Source: Bordetella parapertussis
GTDB lineage: Bacteria; Pseudomonadota; Gammaproteobacteria; Burkholderiales; Burkholderiaceae_B
DNA length: 64,000 nucleotides
Reading direction: 5' to 3'
NCBI GenBank assembly: GCA_945865935.1
Contig: CAMBFI010000001.1
Location: 1-64,000 of the forward strand
Position 1 is the stretch's first letter, and every line of letters begins with the position of its first letter. Below, piece after piece: positions 53,117 through 62,435 of this stretch. The position numbers were made by a program, and so were the translations under genes. Below the pieces are notes generated by a model. That model did no database searches. It had not been told where the DNA came from and worked only from the letters and a program-made list of their open reading frames with translations.

Positions 53117-53899
53117 TTAAAGTTGAACGCTGGCGCTTCCGATCCCATCAAACTGCGCCACGACGAGGTCTCCCGCTTGTGCCGCGGGCATGCCGCACCA
53201 GCTGCCCGTCGTGACAATCGAGCCTGCCGGTAAGGTTTGGTCGCCAGCCGTGACGTGTCGCACCCAAAAGGGAATCACCCAGCGCGGGTCTTGTAGGGAG
53301 TGGGTGCCGATGAATTCGAGTGGGGCCTGGTTGCCGATTTTGACAGTGCAGCGTTGTTTGGACCAATCGCGATGTATTTCACGTTCGCTATAGGTGAGCC
53401 AGTCCCCCAAGACGAGTGCGCCGTGCGACTGCATGTCCGCGAGTTTGAGCAAAGGTGAGGCGTTGTCGATTTGATTCCAACGTGAGTCGACGACTTCAAT
53501 CGATACTGTGAGTGCATCGATGAGGTCATGGCCTTGCTCTTCTGTTAAGGCCGCAGCTTCTTGCGGTGTCACGCTGCGTTTAGTTCTGAAGGCGATTTCG
53601 ATTTCAATGAGACGGATATTGAAAGGGTGGGCTCCCGCTTTTGCAGGGCTTGACCAAATGCCTGAGTCGAGTAGGGCGGTGTTGGCGATCTCGCCTTGTC
53701 GCGAGGGTCCGCCGGATTTCCAGTAACGGGCTGGTTGACGTTGGTTCGGTGCGAGAGCTAGCAGCACTTGCTCTTGGACCGCTTGCGCATCTTGCGGGTG
53801 TTGCAGCACGGCGAGTAAGGGCGTTGGATCAACAGGATGTTGATCGGTCCGAGCCGAAAGCAGTGCCTGGGTGACGGCGGCAATATGCGAAGTTGACAT
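53117..53899 (-). CDS. hydratase of the 2-oxopent-4-enoate hydratase (MhpD/FAH) type
   Basis: 260 residues. The FAH-like core is seen in NIRLIEIEIAFRTKR (metal-binding Glu pair), DALTVSIEVVDSRW, ADMQSHGALVLGDW and ITTGSWCGMP, with the T-G-S-W replacing the T-G-x-P loop of family hydrolases. Such enzymes hydrate or decarboxylate 2-oxo-enoic acids in meta-cleavage pathways. Its place as the first gene of the alicyclic-acid operon is unexpected, since BadI already opens the ring. The true reaction is unknown. Confidence 0.8.
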   Translation of the reverse strand: MSTSHIAAVTQALLSARTDQHPVDPTPLLAVLQHPQDAQAVQEQVLLALAPNQRQPARYWKSGGPSRQGEIANTALLDSGIWSSPAKAGAHPFNIRLIEIEIAFRTKRSVTPQEAAALTEEQGHDLIDALTVSIEVVDSRWNQIDNASPLLKLADMQSHGALVLGDWLTYSEREIHRDWSKQRCTVKIGNQAPLEFIGTHSLQDPRWVIPFWVRHVTAGDQTLPAGSIVTTGSWCGMPAAQAGDLVVAQFDGIGSASVQL

Positions 53900-53986
53900 G
53901 AAATTCCACTCTATAGTTGGGAATCAAGGATAATCCAGATCTCTCATCGTCGGCGCCCCGGCGGCGTCCACAATCTAAGAATTCCT

Positions 53987-54526
53987 ATGGCTCTACGCGC
54001 AACGATTTACAAGGCTGAACTCAATGTGGCGGACTCGGACCGTCACTATTACGGGAGTCATGCCTTAACCTTGGCTAGACACCCCTCTGAGACAGACGAA
54101 AGAATGATGGTGCGTCTGCTGGCGTTTGCTTTGCATGCCCAAGAGGACCTGGCATTCACAAAGGGGTTAAGCGACACCGACGAGCCCGATGTTTGGCGTA
54201 AGGATTTGACGGGCGCCATTGATTTGTGGATCGAGGTGGGTCAGCCCGAAGAGCGTCGTATTCTGAAGGCTTGCGGTCGAGCCAAGCAAGTTGTGGTGTA
54301 TTGCTACGCAGGGCATAACAGTAAGCTCTGGTGGGATTCCGTGCGTAATAAGCTTGAGCGCACCCGCAATCTTCGCGTGGTCTGCCTGCCCTCGGATCGG
54401 ACCAAAGAGCTTGCGTCCTGGGCGCAACGCACCATGACACTTCATGTCAATATTCAGGATAGTGAATTGTTTGTGTCGAGCGACCAAGGTCAGCTCATGC
54501 TCGAGCAAGAGGTCTGGCGTGAATAA
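53987..54526 (+). CDS. yaeQ: YaeQ family protein
   Basis: 179 residues. The YaeQ family has a PD-(D/E)XK-like fold of unknown function. The start MALRATIYKAELNVADSDRH, the YYGSHALTLARHPSETDERM core and the DLTGAIDLWIEVGQPEERR block (Asp, Glu and Gln of the nuclease-like site) are typical. No other gene in the run helps to assign a role. It reads divergently from the operon and ends in a strong hairpin before the dehalogenase gene. Confidence 0.93.
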   Translation: MALRATIYKAELNVADSDRHYYGSHALTLARHPSETDERMMVRLLAFALHAQEDLAFTKGLSDTDEPDVWRKDLTGAIDLWIEVGQPEERRILKACGRAKQVVVYCYAGHNSKLWWDSVRNKLERTRNLRVVCLPSDRTKELASWAQRTMTLHVNIQDSELFVSSDQGQLMLEQEVWRE

Positions 54527-54554
54527 GCAGCGCCAGGATGCGTGTGGCGCTGCT
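54526..54554. terminator. bidirectional hairpin
   Basis: Perfect ten-base arms AGCAGCGCCA (54526-54535) and TGGCGCTGCT (54545-54554), GC-rich with a nine-base loop, between yaeQ and the convergent dehalogenase. A two-way terminator is likely. Confidence 0.7.
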
Positions 54555-54568
54555 CTAATGGTCCGGAC

Positions 54569-55288
54569 TTAGACGCCCATTTGCGTAGCGAGATCGCGAA
54601 TATCTTTGGCGACGACATCCCACTTTTCTGTTGCAACCAGATTTGTCTTCTGCTCGGGGCCGTGCTCCGTTGGCCGCGGCCAGAAGGCAGTTTTGAGTCC
54701 GACCTTTCGCGCGGCGGCCAAGTCGTCATTGTGTGCTGCACACATCATGACTTCACTTGGATCAAGCTGCAAAATCTGGGCAACGCCCAAATAGGATTGT
54801 GGCTGCGGCTTGTAGCAGTGAAACACCTCAGTGGATAAGTTTAAATCCCAAGGTAAGCCGGTGTACTTTGCGATGTCTGTCAGCAACGAGACGTTGCCGT
54901 TTGAGAGCGGGGCAATGATGTATTTGCTCTTCAGACGCGTCAGACCCGAGACCGCATCTGGCCAGCCATCGAGGCGATGCCACACTTTGTTGACATGCTG
55001 GCGTTGCGCTTCGGTCATTTTTTCAAGACCAAACTCCGGCAATAACTGCTCGAGAGACTCGCGATGCAAAACATCCAGAATGGTCCATTCTCTCTGACCA
55101 CTGCGTACCTTTTCCATCGAGGGCTGGTAGAGCGAGCGCCACTTCACCGCCAGTGCTGTCCAGTCACAGGAGTAGCCATTCTCCGAACCCCAGCGGGTGA
55201 GATCGCGTGTGATGCTTCCACGCCAGTCGACCACGGAACCAAACGTGTCGAACACCATTGCTTTGACTGTCGAAGTGAGTGTGCTCAT
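54569..55288 (-). CDS. (S)-2-haloacid dehalogenase, type II (HAD superfamily)
   Basis: 239 residues. Type II dehalogenases remove halide from 2-haloacids through an Asp nucleophile. The motif VFDTFGSVVDW (Asp about 15), APLSNGNVSLL and MCAAHNDDLAAARKVGLKTA (the Asp/Asn end motif) are visible. The fold is that of many HAD phosphatases, so a different small substrate is possible. The start abuts the SDR stop, so the two genes are coupled. An acid-activation context is not seen here. Confidence 0.88.
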   Translation of the reverse strand: MSTLTSTVKAMVFDTFGSVVDWRGSITRDLTRWGSENGYSCDWTALAVKWRSLYQPSMEKVRSGQREWTILDVLHRESLEQLLPEFGLEKMTEAQRQHVNKVWHRLDGWPDAVSGLTRLKSKYIIAPLSNGNVSLLTDIAKYTGLPWDLNLSTEVFHCYKPQPQSYLGVAQILQLDPSEVMMCAAHNDDLAAARKVGLKTAFWPRPTEHGPEQKTNLVATEKWDVVAKDIRDLATQMGV

Positions 55289-56062
55289 TTACATCACCGC
55301 GGACATGCCGCCATCAAGGTTGACGCTGCTGCCCGTGACGTAACTAGAAGCCTCAGAGGAGAAGAAGGCAACGACATTGGCGACCTCTTCGGCACGACCG
55401 ACACGACCAAGCGGCACATCTTTGCCGTGATTTTCGTAGAGTTGTTCCACAGAAATACCAGCCTTGGCGGCTTTGCGTTCGTGTTGACCTGCTCGGATCA
55501 AACCAATGCAGATGCTGTTGACAAGAATGTTGTCGCCTGCGAATTCTTTTGATAAAGCTTTGGTCATGGCCAAGCCCGCGGCACGTGTCACCGTTGTTGG
55601 CATTGATTTGGCGCGAGGTTGTTTCGCACCGATGTTTGTCACGTTGATAATGCGACCCCACTTGTTCTTGCGCATTTCTGGGATAGCCAGACGCGACAAG
55701 CGAATCGCAGCGAATAGTTTGAGATCAAAGTCGGCTTGCCAGTCTTTGTCAGTGACGGATTCAAACTCACCGGTCGCCGAGGTGCCGGCGTTGTTAATCA
55801 AGATATCGATGCGGCCATAGGCCTTTAAGATTTCCTGGATGATGCGCGCACATTCCGCGTCCTGACTGACATCAGCCGCAATGGCGAGGACGTTACCGCC
55901 CGCTGCACGAATGTCAGCGGCTACTTGATCTAAGAGTTCCCGTCCGCGGGCTGCAATCACAACGGTCGCGCCCTCCTCGGCGAGCTTCATGGCGCACGCT
56001 TTGCCAATACCTTGAGATCCACCTGTGACAAGCGCCACTCTATTTTTTAGTCCGAGGTCCAT
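55289..56062 (-). CDS. short-chain dehydrogenase/reductase
   Basis: 257 residues. TGGSQGIGKACA binds the cofactor, NNAGTSATGEFES marks the active-site loop, and the Ser-Tyr-Lys positions are changed: around NVTNIGAKQPRAKSMPTTVT the usual YxxxK is not evident, so catalysis is uncertain. It ends exactly where the dehalogenase gene begins, so the two are translated together. A substrate cannot be named. The pair might handle a halo-acid or alcohol, but that is a guess. Confidence 0.85.
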   Translation of the reverse strand: MDLGLKNRVALVTGGSQGIGKACAMKLAEEGATVVIAARGRELLDQVAADIRAAGGNVLAIAADVSQDAECARIIQEILKAYGRIDILINNAGTSATGEFESVTDKDWQADFDLKLFAAIRLSRLAIPEMRKNKWGRIINVTNIGAKQPRAKSMPTTVTRAAGLAMTKALSKEFAGDNILVNSICIGLIRAGQHERKAAKAGISVEQLYENHGKDVPLGRVGRAEEVANVVAFFSSEASSYVTGSSVNLDGGMSAVM

Positions 56063-56134
56063 TTGATATCTCCGTTTAAGCGTTTGTAAGTTGTTGTAGG
56101 TTGTACCGAAATACCTGCCGCATGACTAGTTGTT

Positions 56135-56785
56135 TTAAGTCTCTGTGGCGACTTGCCTGAGCGCCTCTTCAAAGGCCTCCGCGGGTTGTGCACCTTGAAG
56201 CAAGTATTTGTCGTTAATAATGATGGAGGGGACCGAGTGAATACCCATCGAGGTGTACTTCATTTGCTGAGCACGGACGTCTGCGGCAAATTCGTCTGTG
56301 GCGAGGATATCGGACGCCCGTTTTGAGTCGAGCCCAGCGCGGTTGACAGCATCGAGAAGATTTTGTGCTTGGTCAAGATCGACGGCTAACTGAAAATACG
56401 TCACCAGTAATTCACGCTTAAGCCTATGTTGCGCTTGGGCACCGAACTCAAGTCCCGCCCAATGTAAGAGCCTGTGCGCGTTAAAGGTGTTGTAGACGTG
56501 CTTGCGACCCTCAGGGTGAAAGGGATAACCCACTGCTGCCGCACGTGCCTTAATTTCGTTTTGCGTGGCGCGCACTTGTTCAACTGTCTTGCCATATTTT
56601 TGGGTCAGATGTTCAAAGACATCTTGTCCGCCGGGCGGCATATCAGGATTCAATTCGAAGGGTTGGAAGTGCACTTCCACCTCGAACGCACCCCCAATTT
56701 TTTTGATTGCTTGCTCGAGGCCGCCAAGGCCGACGGCGCACCACGGGCACGCGATATCTGAAACATAATCAATCTTGATTGCCAT
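56135..56785 (-). CDS. DsbA-family protein, FrnE-like
   Basis: 216 residues with no signal peptide, hence cytoplasmic. The thioredoxin-fold motif is CPWC in SDIACPWCAVGLGG (about 9-22), typical of FrnE-like and 2-hydroxychromene isomerase relatives. VPSIIINDKYLLQGAQPAE with cis-Pro completes the fold. It may act in thiol redox or glutathione-linked isomerisation. It lies between an SDR and the divergent isopropylmalate-type dehydrogenase; no operon is obvious. Confidence 0.92.
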   Translation of the reverse strand: MAIKIDYVSDIACPWCAVGLGGLEQAIKKIGGAFEVEVHFQPFELNPDMPPGGQDVFEHLTQKYGKTVEQVRATQNEIKARAAAVGYPFHPEGRKHVYNTFNAHRLLHWAGLEFGAQAQHRLKRELLVTYFQLAVDLDQAQNLLDAVNRAGLDSKRASDILATDEFAADVRAQQMKYTSMGIHSVPSIIINDKYLLQGAQPAEAFEEALRQVATET

Positions 56786-56980
56786 GAGTTTTCCGATTTC
56801 AAAGCGTAGGCTAAGCTATAGCCAATAAAGCAATAGGCAATCGCTAGAACCCAAAAGTAAAATTTCCGCATCATGTTAGCGTAAATGCTTGCTGGGCAAG
56901 GGTTTGAAGCCGATACGTGGGCAGTGAGTTGAGTAGAAATTCACCATTTTGGTGCAACAAGAATTTTCAGGAGACTGGGC

Positions 56981-58069
56981 ATGCAAGGTAAATATCAAAT
57001 CGCGACGATCGAAGGCGACGGGATTGGTCCGGAGGTATGCCGCGCTGCCGTCACGGTGTTGAAAGAGGCGCTGGGTGAGGGGGTCATGTCGTTTGATGAC
57101 TTTCCTGGTGGTGCCTCGCACTACGTGAAGACCGGACAGGTTCTTCCTCCCGATACGTTTGATGCGTGTAAGACTGCGCATGCAATGCTGCATGGCGCAG
57201 CGGGTCTGCCCAACGTGACTTACCCAGATGGCACAGAGGTGGGGAACGATCTGCATTTGCAGTTACGGTTCAAGCTAGATTTGTATGCGAATGTGCGCCC
57301 TATTCGTTTATACCAAGGGGATTTTTCACCTCTAAAAAATCGTGCGGCCGGTGATATCGACTACGTGATCGTGCGTGAGAACACCGAAGGTTTGTATGCA
57401 AGTCGCGGGGCCGGCGTGTTGCTGCGCGGAGAAGTCGCGACAGACACCTTGGTGCTCACTCGAAAAGGTTGTGAGCGGATCGCACGCTTTGCGTTTGAAC
57501 TGTCGCGTAAACGCAATGGCGCACCCTCCGACCACAAACGGCGAATGACAGTCTGCGATAAGGCAAACATTTTGCGAAGCTATGCCTTCTTTCGGTCCGT
57601 CTGTGATGATGTGGCCAAAGACTATCCGGACGTGGCGATTGATTACGCCTATGTGGATGCGATTACCGTGCACTTGGTTAAGCGTCCCGAGTTTTACGAT
57701 GTGATCGTTGCAGAAAACTTATTTGGCGACATCATTTCGGATTTGGGTGCTGCAACCGTCGGTGGGATGGGTATTGCGCCGTCGGGCGAGCTCGGAGACA
57801 GACATGGCTTGTTTCAGGGCGCACATGGTTCGGCCCCCGACATTGCGGGTCAAAATATTGCAAGTCCCTTAGCGACGGTCTTATCTGGGTCCTTCATGCT
57901 GCGCTGGCTAGGTGATCGTCATTCGGATCAGCGTTTGATTGATGCGGCCCAACGGGTAGATCGAGCGGTAGAACTTACGTTGGCGCAAGGTAAAGCCATT
58001 CCTAGGGATTTGGGTGGGCTGGCCTCGTGTTCAGAGGTCACGCAGGAAATTTGCCGAAATCTGAAGTAA
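56981..58069 (+). CDS. isocitrate/isopropylmalate-type dehydrogenase
   Basis: 362 residues, AGGAG upstream. It is a decarboxylating beta-hydroxy-acid dehydrogenase: GDGIGPEV (about 12-19), LRFKLDLYANVRP, VRENTEGLYASRG (substrate loop), CDKANILR, VDAITVHLVKRPEFYDVIV and HGSAPDIAGQ (cofactor). The family includes 3-isopropylmalate, isocitrate, tartrate and homoisocitrate enzymes, and these motifs do not separate them. Lone position near efflux and dehalogenase genes favours a catabolic member over LeuB. Confidence 0.9.
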   Translation: MQGKYQIATIEGDGIGPEVCRAAVTVLKEALGEGVMSFDDFPGGASHYVKTGQVLPPDTFDACKTAHAMLHGAAGLPNVTYPDGTEVGNDLHLQLRFKLDLYANVRPIRLYQGDFSPLKNRAAGDIDYVIVRENTEGLYASRGAGVLLRGEVATDTLVLTRKGCERIARFAFELSRKRNGAPSDHKRRMTVCDKANILRSYAFFRSVCDDVAKDYPDVAIDYAYVDAITVHLVKRPEFYDVIVAENLFGDIISDLGAATVGGMGIAPSGELGDRHGLFQGAHGSAPDIAGQNIASPLATVLSGSFMLRWLGDRHSDQRLIDAAQRVDRAVELTLAQGKAIPRDLGGLASCSEVTQEICRNLK

Positions 58070-58143
58070 GGCTCCCCACACAGGGCGCACTGAGGTTTAC
58101 CCGTATAAAATGCGAGGATCAAGCATATAAGCTGGGATTTTTC

Positions 58144-59289
58144 ATGACCAAAGCGGTAGCGGGTGAAACGATCGTTTTAAATAGATTGTTGGTGAAGGAT
58201 TGTTTTAGAAAGCTACTTGCTCTGGCTTGCTTCTTAGCTGTGGCGCCAGCGGTCTTTTCGCAAGGCGCACCGACAGGACCTCTCCCTGTTTCAGTCATTG
58301 AAGCGCGCCCCACTTCTGTGCCAAGTACCCTAGAGGTGACGGGGCAGGCCGAGGGTGCGAAAGAAACTGAAGTGCGAGCACGTGTGAACGGGATTTTGCT
58401 CAAGCGGCTCTTTGTGGAGGGCGCCCCTGTGCAAAGGGGTCAACCGCTCTTTCAGATTGACCCGGTTCCTTTTCAAAATGCGTTAGACGAAGCGCAAGCC
58501 CGCGCTAAACAAACCGAACGTGAAGCGGCACGGCTCAAAAAACTTTTTAGTCAACAAGCGGTTAGCCGTAAAGAATATGATGATGCGACCTCGGTCAATG
58601 AGATTGCGCAGGCGACGTTAAAGACGGCCAAATTAAATCTTGAGTGGACGACGGTGACCGCTCCCGTGGATGGAATCTCCGGACGGTCGTTACGCTCTGA
58701 AGGGCATCTCATCACCAGCACCGGCGATGCGGGTTGGCTCACTTCCATCTATCAGGTTGATCCAATCTGGGTGCGGTTCGGCTTGTCGAGCGCTGACGCG
58801 GCTCAGCTCCCCGCAGGGCGTTTGGATGCTCCAGTGGATGCGCCGGTTCAGTTGTTGTTGGGTAACGGCCAGACCTACGATCAGCCAGGACGGTTGAATT
58901 TTCGCTCTGTGTTTATTGATCCTAAGTTGGGGACGCAACAGTTAAGAGCCGAATTCCCTAATCCGCAACGTGCAATTCTGCCCGGACAGTTTCTGCGGGT
59001 GAGAATCACGACGGGCAGTCTAGATAACGTGTTTCTGGTACCGCAGCGCGCAGTGATCCAAAGTGATCGTGGTTATATGGTTTGGACTGTCGGTAGTGAT
59101 AACAAGGTGGTCCCGACCCCTCTGAAGATGGGTAAATGGTCGGGGCAGAATTGGGTGGTCCTATCTGGATTGAAATCAGGTGATCGGGTTGTAGTGGACC
59201 AAATCATTAAAATTCGCCCAGGCGCGGTAGTGAGCCCTAAGCTAGTTCCGCTTGAGATCCCGCCTCAAGCGCCTAAGGAAACTCGATGA
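58144..59289 (+). CDS. RND efflux periplasmic adaptor (MFP)
   Basis: 381 residues from the ATG at 58144. A signal segment (LLALACFLAVAPAVFSQ) precedes TGQAEGAKETEVRARVNGIL, the lipoyl-like start of AcrA/MexA-type adaptors, which link an inner-membrane pump to the outer-membrane channel. The helical hairpin EAQARAKQTEREAARLK and the DGRSGRSLRSEGH-type tail loop (GISGRSLRSEGHLI) follow, then the barrel (VRITTGSLDNVFLVPQRAV). The start RBS is weak. The end overlaps the permease gene by four bases. Confidence 0.92.
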   Translation: MTKAVAGETIVLNRLLVKDCFRKLLALACFLAVAPAVFSQGAPTGPLPVSVIEARPTSVPSTLEVTGQAEGAKETEVRARVNGILLKRLFVEGAPVQRGQPLFQIDPVPFQNALDEAQARAKQTEREAARLKKLFSQQAVSRKEYDDATSVNEIAQATLKTAKLNLEWTTVTAPVDGISGRSLRSEGHLITSTGDAGWLTSIYQVDPIWVRFGLSSADAAQLPAGRLDAPVDAPVQLLLGNGQTYDQPGRLNFRSVFIDPKLGTQQLRAEFPNPQRAILPGQFLRVRITTGSLDNVFLVPQRAVIQSDRGYMVWTVGSDNKVVPTPLKMGKWSGQNWVVLSGLKSGDRVVVDQIIKIRPGAVVSPKLVPLEIPPQAPKETR

Positions 59290-62200
59290 GCTTTTCGAGC
59301 TTCTTTATTGGACGGCCGATTTTCTCGGCCGTTATTTCTATTACGATCGTGATCGCCGGTTTGATGGCTGCGCGTGGGCTGCCCATCGCTCAGTATCCGC
59401 AGATTGCACCACCGACCGTGATTGTTACGGCGAACTATCCAGGCGCTTCAACAGAGACCCTTACACGCACTGTGGCCGGTCCTATCGAAGAACAGCTTTC
59501 CGGCGTAGAGAACCTTCTGTTTTTTAGTTCTGTTGCGCAGTCCAGCGGTACCTTGGTGATCACGGCAACGTTTGAGGTGGGCACCAACGTTGATACGGCA
59601 ACGGTCAACGTGAATAACCGAGTCAAGATTGCAGAGCCTCGACTACCAGATGTTGTGCGGCAATTTGGTGTGACCGCGCAGAAGCGTTCTAACGACATTC
59701 TGATGGTTGCTGCCGTTACGTCGCCCTCAGACGAATACTCTAATTTGTATTTGTCCAACTATGCGTTAGTCAATGTGCTGGATGAGTTAAAGCGCTTGCC
59801 GGGGGTCGGGGATGCGGCGGTCTTGGGCGCCAAGGATTATGCAATGCGGGTGTGGCTTAAACCCGATCGTATGGCGCAGCTCGGTTTGACGGCTCCGGAT
59901 GTCGCGGCGGCGATCGCGGCGCAAAACAAACAAAACGTTGCTGGAAAGATTGGTCAAGAGCCTGCGCCAGAGGGGCAGCAGCTCGTCTACACGGTGACGG
60001 CGAAGGGACGCCTGGTCACGCCAGAGCAGTTTGGTGAGATTGTCATTCGCTCGACGGGCGCCGGTGGTGTATTGCGTCTGAAAGATGTGGCGCGCGTGGA
60101 GCTCGGTGCAGCCGACTATGACGCGAACACCACGCTGCTGGGCAAACCTGTTGCGTTAGTTGCGACGTATCTGCAGTCAGGCGCTAATGCGCTCGCGGTC
60201 GCCGATAGCGTACGCAAAAAAATGCAAGAGCTTGAAAAGAAATTTCCTCCTGGGATCGAATATGTGATCCCCTTTGATACGACAAAATTTGTGACGGCGT
60301 CTATCAATGAAGTGATGAAGACGCTCGCTGAAGCGATGGTGTTAGTTGCCATTGTCGTATTCATGTTTTTGCAAAACTGGCGTGCCACGCTGATCCCGCT
60401 GATTGCGGTCCCTGTATCGCTGATCGGTACGTTCGCGGGACTTTGGGTATTTGGTTTTTCTATTAATACGCTGACTTTGTTTGCTATGGTGCTGTCGATC
60501 GGTATTGTGGTGGACGATGCAATTGTGGTGCTGGAAAACGTTGAGCGCTTGATGGCTGAGCGACAGTTGTCCCCGAAAGAGGCCGCCTATGAAGCGATGC
60601 GGGAGGTATCTGGTGCGGTGGTTGCTATTGTGCTGGTGTTGTCGGCTGTGTTTATACCGGTAGCCTTTTTGGGTGGTATTGCGGGAAAGTTATATCAACA
60701 GTTTGCTGTGACCGTTGCCTTGGCGGTTGTGTTGTCGGGTGTCGTGGCGCTGACGCTTACGCCTGCGCTGTGTGCTGTGTTGCTCAAGCCCGGGTTGCAT
60801 GAGCCCAAGGGGTTTCGTTGGTTTAATCGTGCCTTTGCCGCGTTTACAGATCGGTATACGGGGTTAGTGAAGTACACGTTGCATCACCGCGTGCTGGGAG
60901 CATCTGTTTTTGGTGCGATCGTCGTGGGTTGTTTTGTGATGTTCCGGATGGTGCCAGGTGGATTTGTTCCGCCAGAAGATCAGGGCTATCTCATTAGTGC
61001 ACTGGTCTTGCCGGATGGGGCTAGTTTGCAGCGCACCCAGGAAACGGGCGATGCGTTTCAGAAAAAGATTGCTCAGGATCCCGGTGTTGCGCGCGTGTTT
61101 GTGATTGCGGGTAACGATATTATTGGGGGCGGACGTCGCACCAATGCGGGCACGGTTTTTATCCCTCTTAAGGATTGGGATCAACGCGAAGCGTCTTCGG
61201 ATCAGCTCGCGAAGAAATTTACGGGTCTAGGCATGACGCTGCCCGATGGCATGGCGTTAGTGTTCAATCCCCCACCTATTCGTGGTTTAGGCTCGGCTGG
61301 GGGCTTTGAATTCTATGTGCAGTCAAAAGGCGAACCCTCTGTGAGTAACTTGGCGCTCGTCACCAATAATTTTATCGAAGAGCTCAAGAAGCAACCAACC
61401 TTAACGGGGATCAATACCTTTTTCAGACCAACTTCTCCTCAGCTCTATGTTGAGGTAGATGAGGCCAAAGCGCTTTCGTTGGGTATCCCAGTGTCTGATG
61501 TGTATTTTAGTTTGCAGGCACTGATGGGTTCACTTTATGTGAACGATTTCAACTTGAATGGACGCACCTATCGCGTGCAGATGCAGGCGGATTCACAGTA
61601 CCGTGCGACCCCGACCGATTTGGGCCAACTGTATGTGCGTGCCGATAATGGCAGCATGGTGCCGATCTCTGCCTTGATTACGGTATCGACTCTTGTCGGT
61701 CCGGAACAACTTGAACGCTTCAATGGCTTTCTCGCTGCGAAGGTTCTTGGCAGCGCGACAGTGGGAGTGAGCTCTGGAGAAGCCATCAAGGTGGTGCAGG
61801 GCGTGGCAGAAGCAAGCTTGCCTAGCGGCTACGAGTTGGCTTGGGCGGGCCAAGCGTATCAGCAGATCCGCACCGGTACGGCTTCTGGGTTAGCGTTCGC
61901 ATTTGGCATCATTATGGTGTTCTTGATCTTAGCTGCGCAGTATGAACGGTGGTCTTTGCCAATCGCAGTGCTCTTGGCAGTGCCATTTGCGGTGTTTGGT
62001 GCGCTGCTTGCTGTATTGGTGCGCTCGATGCCCAATGATATTTACTTTCAAATTGGTTTGATTGTGTTGGTGGGCTTATCTGCCAAAAATGCGATTTTGA
62101 TTGTGGAGTTTGCAGCCCAGAAACGTGAGCAAGGTCTCAACAGCATTGATGCGGCAATGCTTGCCGCCAAGCAGCGGTTTCGACCCATCGTGATGACGTC

Positions 62201-62435
62201 GTTGGCTTTTATTCTGGGTGTTTTCCCCTTGGTGATTTCAAGCGGCGCCGGTGCGGCAGCTCGCAAATCAATGGGCACAGGCGTATTTGGTGGGATGTTG
62301 GTATCGACCTTCATTGCGACGATATTTGTGCCGATGTTTTATACATGGTTGTCGCGCAAGCAAAAGACTGCAGAGGCCCAGCCAGCTGAGCGCAGTGGCG
62401 CGTTATCGGATGTTGACGCAGGAAATAAGCCATGA
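59286..62435 (+). CDS. RND multidrug efflux permease, AcrB/MexB (HAE-1) family
   Basis: 1049 residues, the standard length. It is the proton-driven pump trimer of the inner membrane. The start MSFSSFFIGRPIFSAVISI, IEEQLSGVENLLFFSS, the proton-relay Asp pair in IGIVVDDAIVVLENVERLM (about 405) and the Lys of VLVGLSAKNAILIVEFA (about 930) are all present, with twelve helices. It is coupled to the adaptor and to the outer-membrane gene by ATGA overlaps. The substrate range is unknown. Confidence 0.97.
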   Translation: MSFSSFFIGRPIFSAVISITIVIAGLMAARGLPIAQYPQIAPPTVIVTANYPGASTETLTRTVAGPIEEQLSGVENLLFFSSVAQSSGTLVITATFEVGTNVDTATVNVNNRVKIAEPRLPDVVRQFGVTAQKRSNDILMVAAVTSPSDEYSNLYLSNYALVNVLDELKRLPGVGDAAVLGAKDYAMRVWLKPDRMAQLGLTAPDVAAAIAAQNKQNVAGKIGQEPAPEGQQLVYTVTAKGRLVTPEQFGEIVIRSTGAGGVLRLKDVARVELGAADYDANTTLLGKPVALVATYLQSGANALAVADSVRKKMQELEKKFPPGIEYVIPFDTTKFVTASINEVMKTLAEAMVLVAIVVFMFLQNWRATLIPLIAVPVSLIGTFAGLWVFGFSINTLTLFAMVLSIGIVVDDAIVVLENVERLMAERQLSPKEAAYEAMREVSGAVVAIVLVLSAVFIPVAFLGGIAGKLYQQFAVTVALAVVLSGVVALTLTPALCAVLLKPGLHEPKGFRWFNRAFAAFTDRYTGLVKYTLHHRVLGASVFGAIVVGCFVMFRMVPGGFVPPEDQGYLISALVLPDGASLQRTQETGDAFQKKIAQDPGVARVFVIAGNDIIGGGRRTNAGTVFIPLKDWDQREASSDQLAKKFTGLGMTLPDGMALVFNPPPIRGLGSAGGFEFYVQSKGEPSVSNLALVTNNFIEELKKQPTLTGINTFFRPTSPQLYVEVDEAKALSLGIPVSDVYFSLQALMGSLYVNDFNLNGRTYRVQMQADSQYRATPTDLGQLYVRADNGSMVPISALITVSTLVGPEQLERFNGFLAAKVLGSATVGVSSGEAIKVVQGVAEASLPSGYELAWAGQAYQQIRTGTASGLAFAFGIIMVFLILAAQYERWSLPIAVLLAVPFAVFGALLAVLVRSMPNDIYFQIGLIVLVGLSAKNAILIVEFAAQKREQGLNSIDAAMLAAKQRFRPIVMTSLAFILGVFPLVISSGAGAAARKSMGTGVFGGMLVSTFIATIFVPMFYTWLSRKQKTAEAQPAERSGALSDVDAGNKP

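Noticed and set aside
53062-53217. long N-terminal extension of the BadI-like hydrolase
   Set aside because: The extension is rich in charged residues unlike the family, and a good RBS lies at the ATG 53061.
58027-58143. extended start for the RND adaptor
   Set aside because: The extra residues overlap the end of the dehydrogenase gene and do not form a signal peptide; the ATG at 58144 is better.
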